DNA from: Rusavskia elegans
Taxonomy: Eukaryota; Ascomycota; Lecanoromycetes; Teloschistales; Teloschistaceae
DNA: 64,000 nt
Assembly (NCBI GenBank): GCA_011316305.1
Contig: SAUG01000175.1
Span: 20,915-84,914 of the forward strand
Reading direction: 5' to 3'
Part shown: positions 59,600-64,000 of the stretch, piece by piece
Position numbering within the stretch: position 1 is the stretch's first letter
How the letters are laid out: each line of letters starts with the position of its first letter
Position numbers and translations under genes: made by a program
The notes under the pieces: generated by a model
The model's input: only the letters and a program-made list of their open reading frames with translations
The model's database searches: none
What the model was told of the DNA's origin: nothing

Positions 59600-60553
59600 T
59601 CAAGACTTACCCCCTCTCTCCTCGATCATCTTCGCGCTCAGCAACATGGCTGCCTCCCATGAGGAAATTTTTGCATCATGCTCAGCCTTCGACTCTGCTT
59701 CCTGTCGATCTACCTCTTCAGCAAAATCATCCGCAGTCATCGGCTTGAATCTCATCCTCTTCGGCTTGGGATTTGTGAGCTCAGGTTTAAGATGAGTCCT
59801 CGGTGCTGTCTCTAATCTTGGCGGCACCACCATTTCGCGAAGTTGCTGGATGCTCGGGCTCTGGATTGGTCCCATCATTGCGGAGTGTGGGACAGAGGCC
59901 GAGACTTGTGTTGGCATGGGTTGAGTCGAGGACTGTGCAAGTGCAGGCGAAGATGGAAAAGTGCTGGCTGTGGTTGGCTGTTGCGTGCTGAAGTCAAAAT
60001 CAGATGAGCCCTCTTCCAGATTGGCGTGCGCTGAACGAGGCTGTATGTGACTGTGAGACATGTCTTCGGAACGAGGGTTTCTTGAATCATGAAAATCGAG
60101 CTTGATAAAGGGCCCCGAGGGGACGTGGAGCTGGTGTGGACTGGGAATCAAGGCTGATGTGTCTTCCTGAAGAGAGTCTTTATCTGATTCGAATTGACTG
60201 ATGTTGACAACTTCTCTGGCTTTTGCATCTTTAAGGGCCTTGGTATCTTGAGTGGGAGTCCGATTGTCGCCCTGCACTTCCCGGAGCTCCTGGCTGGGGA
60301 CATCTGAGTTGCCAGCTTGCATCTCTTTGATCAGCTGGCGATAGTCGTTTCTCAGCTGCATCCTTGAAGCCTTTTCCTCTTCGAGCCTCCTAGAAAGCCG
60401 TTCATTTGTTGACGACAGCGACATCTTTTCTGCTGCCACCGACTCCAGCTCCTCTTTCGAGTCTTTGTAAGCTTCCTGCGTCTCGAGAAACGCGTCTTCC
60501 AGCTCTGGACGACTTAGAAGCCGAAGTTGGGCTGGAGTAAGAAAGTTAGACAT
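59600..60553 (-). CDS. Coiled-coil protein of unknown function
   Basis: A frame of about 317 codons from the ATG at 60,553 (MSNFLTPAQLRLLSRPELE). The open frame continues 31 codons upstream to another ATG, but the inner start gives the more protein-like N-terminus. Residues about 12-90 are a charged heptad-rich coiled coil (EELESVAAEK, RLSRRLEEEKASRMQLRNDY). The middle is Ser/Pro/Gln-rich and probably disordered. The C-terminus is charged and helical (FAEEVDRQEAESKAEHDAK). It reads through a perfect 5' splice site (GTAAGT) six codons before the stop, so the real gene may splice to a short last exon near 59,550. No known family. The length, composition bias and lack of stops support a real gene. 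Confidence 0.65.
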   Translation of the reverse strand: MSNFLTPAQLRLLSRPELEDAFLETQEAYKDSKEELESVAAEKMSLSSTNERLSRRLEEEKASRMQLRNDYRQLIKEMQAGNSDVPSQELREVQGDNRTPTQDTKALKDAKAREVVNISQFESDKDSLQEDTSALIPSPHQLHVPSGPFIKLDFHDSRNPRSEDMSHSHIQPRSAHANLEEGSSDFDFSTQQPTTASTFPSSPALAQSSTQPMPTQVSASVPHSAMMGPIQSPSIQQLREMVVPPRLETAPRTHLKPELTNPKPKRMRFKPMTADDFAEEVDRQEAESKAEHDAKISSWEAAMLLSAKMIEERGGKS

Positions 60554-61192
60554 TGTTTTGTTAGGGAGCCTACGCCTCGTTGAGGTCGTAGATGTACAGC
60601 CGACGAAGGATGAGAGTAAATGGCAGCTAGGCCACCGACACGACACAAAGAGTGGAGAAGGCCTTGGTAGGTGTATAGGGGCAGGTAGAATAGATATGAG
60701 AAGGAGATGGTGGATTGCAATGATGAAAATACCTCGGAAAATTTCTTAGGCAAGACTCTGCGGGGGCGAATCACGTGTAACACTGTTGAATATCATTCAC
60801 TCAAACTCTGTTAATGTAATCTGTTTAGCATACTACTTTGATTCTGGGAATAACCCCTATCACAATAGGGTGTTACCAATTGGATGATACGCTATTTGAT
60901 ACTCCATCGTTTCTTTATAGCCGTTGGTTGTAACTTCGACGTTCCCTAGATTCCATCCCGCCTTCCTTCACTTTCATACATGCCAAAAACTCGACTTCAT
61001 ATATAAGCCAAGATATTCTTCCCATAGCTTCATATTCTGTAAGTTTAAAGTACCTGTCGGTAGGGAAAGGTCTCGTCTGTAACGACAGTAAGCATTTACG
61101 AGTTTTCGAATAAACGATATATCCGTAGCTCCCAAGCTTCAAATCGAGATCTGAAGCAGACCATTCAATGAACTACCGGACGTGGATAACAA
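60554..61192. promoter_or_regulatory. Intergenic region upstream of the coiled-coil gene
   Basis: Presumed promoter region of the minus-strand gene. It contains an imperfect hairpin AACCCCTA...TAGGGTGTT near 60,850-60,873. No definite element was recognised. Confidence 0.3.
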
Positions 61193-61653
61193 ATGGTACT
61201 TCCTAGCCTTACAGCGGTCCTGATTTGGGCTTACAGCCAGAGTAGCATTGCGGTTCCCAACACTGGATTTGCCGGAAATTCAAAAATGCGTCTTGAGGGA
61301 CTCTGGCCAATGAGAACTTACGACTGTTCCATCGGTAAGCACTTCCCCTCATACCGTAACCGTCACGCAGACCACACCTTGTGTTCACAATGCATTTCCG
61401 AGTGACAATATCAATCGAGGGTGGAGGGCGCCAAGCAAGATTCTCGGAGTGACAGCTTTCCGGCTTGGTCATGGCAGAAGGAAACACTTACACAAGTCTT
61501 TGTCTTGATGGAGAAAGGGGAAGAGTTCGACTCAACGGGTCTACACGTGGAAAACAGCGAAGAGTCCTAGTATCTGTGGGTGACCGATCGGTAATTGCAG
61601 AACACGACACTGAAATCGCGATGGGACACAAAGGAAGGAGGTCATACCTGTAG
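61193..61653 (+). CDS. Candidate small secreted protein, two exons
   Basis: An ATG at 61,193 opens a signal-peptide-like start (MVLPSLTAVLIWAYSQSSIA). A 5' splice site GTAAGC at 61,335 and a 3' CAG near 61,477 would join, in phase, to a second open frame ending at 61,653. The product is about 105 residues with few cysteines and a basic C-terminal half. Unspliced, the first frame is 70 codons. The evidence is only the leader, splice signals and phase. It could be chance; no family was recognised. The second exon boundary may be off by one base. Confidence 0.25.
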
Positions 61654-62369
61654 ACTGGTCTATCCGTGAACACTTGAGATACGAACGCATATTTGACGTT
61701 TGACAACCGAGGTAACGATTGTCAGCCTACCACACCTCGAAAAGCGATCATAATTGGAGCCTGTACCAATCTACGCACTCCCCTCTCCATCCGCTTCCCA
61801 GGTCTCCGGCTTGACAAGTCTCCTACCTTCGTCGTTATAGTCTGTGAAGAGACTTGTCCATTGCATCAAACAGCAATCCACTAGTGAGAGGGAAAGGGGT
61901 CGATTGGCCTGCCCATGTCATCAGTTTTAGAGAACGGCATCGCGTCCTGACCCAGATCCGCGGTGATTGTGAGTAAGCCCAATGCGTTGGATGCTGCCAA
62001 ATGTTTTGCCATAGTAGTCGGAGTACGTCCGCCCAGCGAAGACGCCGAGCTTTCGAAAAGCCATACTGGTGCTTGCCAGCCTGGAGGAAGATGTGGGACA
62101 GCAACGAGGTCCAGTTCGTCGAAAACCTCCCTGGCTATTGAGGAATCAATGATCAAATCTGAAACGCCTTTGCCTGGCCCACGGCTCCCTGCTTTGCTTT
62201 CCTTTCTTACACCCCTGAGGATATTGAGGGTTCGATATCTATGGCCTGAAATGCATTTGCCTGCCCCACTATTCGTTGTTTTCTTTTCTTGCGCCTCCTT
62301 GGTGCTTGGAGGTTTGATGATTGCATGAGATCCATAGCGGTTGCAAGGCCGGGCTGGGGACCTTTCCGT
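61654..62369. other. Region with overlapping open frames, no supported gene
   Basis: A minus frame of 189 codons (62,450-61,881) and a plus frame of 121 codons (61,963-62,328) overlap. The minus frame runs into the tandem repeat and has a plausible protein-like end (FDELDLVAVPHLPPGWQAPV), but nothing identifies it. Confidence 0.3.
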
Positions 62370-63120
62370 TTCGACTGCAGTAAAACTCTCGCTGGATTCG
62401 TTCGAAGCGCCGGGTGATTTTGTTTCTGTAGATTTCAGCCCGATTCTCAATGTAAACCGATTCTGTTATCGTGCTGTAGAACCCTTTTCTTGACTCTTTT
62501 GAAGTGCCTGGCGATATTGCTTCCATAAGCTCAATCGTACATGGCAACTCGTCGGCCCAGCCATCCAGGAAATTGCTTGACTCTTGATGCTGTAAAACTA
62601 TTGCTTGACTTTCTCGAAGCACCTGGCGATCTTGCTTCGGCCAATCGCCTTCCACCGAGTCGTCCACGCTGCTCTGGTGCTGTAAACATCCTGCTTGACT
62701 CTCTCGAAGCGCCTGGCAACTTTGTTTCCGCGAGTTGATCGTACCTGGCAGCTCGTTGACCCATCCATCCCCAAGGACATTGACGGTTGGTGCTGTAATA
62801 CTTTTGCTTGATCCTCTCGAAACATCTGGCGATCTTGATTCCGTGGCCGCATCATGCTTCGCAGCTCTTCGGCCAATCGACTGCCACCGAGTCGTTCACG
62901 CCTTACTGGTGCTGTAAACCTCTTGCTTGTGTTTAAATCGAAACCCTTGGTAATGTTGCTTCAGTGGTCCGATGATGCGTCGCAGCTCTTAGGCCTTTTT
63001 CGTCTCTATGTGAATTGGATTGGTATCCTTGCGCTGTGAAACTCTCGCTTGACTCCCTCGAAGCGCCTAGCACTCTTGTTTCCGTGGGTTGACCATGCGT
63101 CGCAATTCTTCAGCCCAGTC
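62370..63120. repeat. Diverged tandem repeat, about seven units of 90-120 bp
   Basis: A core like GCTGTAAAACTCTTGCTTGACTCTCTCGAAGCGCCTGGCGATCTTG, in varied forms, starts near 62,380, 62,472, 62,588, 62,678, 62,791, 62,910 and 63,033. Spacing alternates around 93 and 113-120 bp. Cores are about 50 bp with less similar spacers. In minus frames the cores give similar peptides (for example KVARRFERVKQDVYST), but no single frame is open throughout, so it is more likely a DNA satellite than a protein repeat. Confidence 0.65.
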
Positions 63121-63822
63121 GTCTTCTATGTTGAATTCCCGTTTTGTGAGAGAACAATGGATGTGCGTTTGACCACACGAGCGCTGATTCAGGACCTGCT
63201 ACGAAAAATTAGTATGAATCGTATGATCAAGAGAGTGTCCATATATACCATCCATCGAGTATGCTAGATCTCCTAACCGGGACCGGGGCCTGACTGAAGC
63301 AGATTCTTTGGTGATCAGTACATTCAGTAAGACAGATGCACATCCTGCGATGAAAAGGCGAGGGAGATTCTGCAACTTTGCCAAACAGGTATGCCGAAAG
63401 GCATGGTGCATCAGACCACAAGTAATGACCACCCCAAACTCCTCACTCCCCTAACGATGAGGAGCAGAAGGCAAAAGCTCGACCGGAACAAGAGATCGAT
63501 TATTGTAGACAAACAAGTAGGAAGCAGGAGTAAGTGGGGCAGATGCAAGTTTGTATGTAGTGAAGCAAAGTGTATCAACAAACAACACATCAAAAAAAAA
63601 AACCTACATCTTCAGCTTGGGAACATCTTCGAGGAACGAACCATATTGTCAGTCTGGTAATAGCTCTGTAGTGGAACGTCTGCTTTATAGGAATGAGGTA
63701 AAAATAGAAAGGATAACCTACCCCTGACATAATCTGTCCGCTCAACGCAAGAACCATACAGGCTTCCAGGGTTTCAATTTTGACCCTACATATGGAAGAT
63801 ATACTTGAAGCGTAACATAACA
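63121..63822. other. Intergenic stretch, nothing recognised
   Basis: Overlapping short frames on both strands; no domain or repeat seen. Confidence 0.35.
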
Positions 63823-63971
63823 GCCCAGTTAGCGTAAAGGTGAACGCATCAGACATTCACTGAGGGCGGCCCAGAATCGCACGGTGGTTGGAGTGCGGTC
63901 GGGCTGGGCTTGGCTCGATGATGATAGTGTTGGAAATCTGAACATTCCCGGTTCGAATCCGGGGCTGGGTG
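63823..63971 (+). tRNA. Intron-containing tRNA-like gene, identity uncertain
   Basis: A full cloverleaf can be drawn. Acceptor GCCCAGT (63,823-63,829) pairs with GCTGGGT (63,964-63,970; two G-U pairs). The D-arm is GCGT/ACGC with loop AAAGGTGA, the anticodon stem TCAGA (63,849-63,853) with TCTGA (63,937-63,941), variable ACATT, and T-arm CCCGG-TTCGAAT-CCGGG, discriminator G. The A-box (TAGCGTAAAGG) and B-box (GGTTCGAATCC) are good, and a T-run terminator follows. An intron of about 76 nt lies in the anticodon loop. With the standard splice position after base 37 the loop would read CATTCA+A, giving TTC but A instead of the invariant T33. It may therefore be a tRNA pseudogene or use an unusual splice site. 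Confidence 0.6.
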
Positions 63972-63974
63972 TAC

Positions 63975-63981
63975 TTTTTTT
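63975..63981 (+). terminator. Pol III T-run terminator
   Basis: Seven T residues four bases after the tRNA discriminator base. A further T-run follows to the window end. Confidence 0.6.
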
Positions 63982-64000
63982 CTTGTTTTTTTTTTTTTTT

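Noticed and set aside
60850..60873. ACCCTA/TAGGGT words as a telomere remnant
   Set aside because: Only one imperfect unit each way; no tandem array.
1..64000. The window as part of a Starship giant transposon
   Set aside because: No captain tyrosine recombinase (DUF3435) or typical Starship cargo was recognised, and no element ends are visible; composition alone is not enough.

Overview
The window is from a filamentous ascomycete (Pezizomycotina). The evidence is a sharply bounded AT-rich block of about 46 kb (roughly 1,827-47,750) in which CA and TG dinucleotides have almost vanished while CG and TA remain. This is the footprint of repeat-induced point mutation (RIP, CpA to TpA). The block sits between two flanks of normal composition with fungal-style genes, short introns and a tRNA.

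Left flank (1-1,826): the 5' end of an unidentified gene runs off the left edge on the minus strand; the rest is not recognisably coding.

AT-rich island (1,827-47,750): a graveyard of transposons that can be taken apart layer by layer. A Ty3/Gypsy element, E1 (8,656-38,558, 236-bp LTRs), was invaded by E2 (11,182-14,912), by a hAT-like MITE (15,996-16,450) and by a second Gypsy, E4 (19,547-36,888). E4 was invaded by Gypsy E3 (20,862-26,586), by a copy of repeat R4 (27,470-28,200), by minus-strand E5 (29,918-33,347) and by a hairpin-rich TIR element (35,177-35,796). E3 in turn holds a young, almost unmutated 1.74-kb LTR element with a C2H2 zinc-finger Gag-like ORF (23,416-25,158). Target-site duplications, and reading frames that resume across the insertions, support the order. 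E2, E5 and E6 (ending 45,927) have the same LTRs as E3. They carry gag but no recognisable pol, whereas E3 carries pol directly after its 5' LTR and no gag. Outside the nest lie more copies of the MITE family (seven clear copies in the window, six or seven with matching 8-bp duplications), two tRNA-related SINE-like repeats, several R4 copies, a repeat (R5) with a 12-bp minisatellite, and a second copy of the hairpin element.

Right flank (47,751-64,000): a 909-codon UPF1-like superfamily-1 helicase gene with altered Walker B and motif V residues (48,505-51,234); a second, 5'-truncated relative with intact motifs II-VI (54,126-55,616); and a decayed tail of further helicase fragments (55,617-58,464), broken by frameshifts and stops rather than by RIP. 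Next come a coiled-coil protein gene on the minus strand (59,600-60,553), a weak candidate for a small secreted protein (61,193-61,653), a diverged tandem repeat of about 90-120 bp (62,370-63,120), and an intron-containing tRNA-like gene at the right edge (63,823-63,971).

Working together: the island is non-functional selfish DNA. The helicase paralogues form a local family that expanded beside it and partly died. A short coding motif (NADSLAS) occurs in the left-edge gene and twice just upstream of the intact helicase, linking the two flanks. I saw no Starship captain, CRISPR array or biosynthetic cluster.
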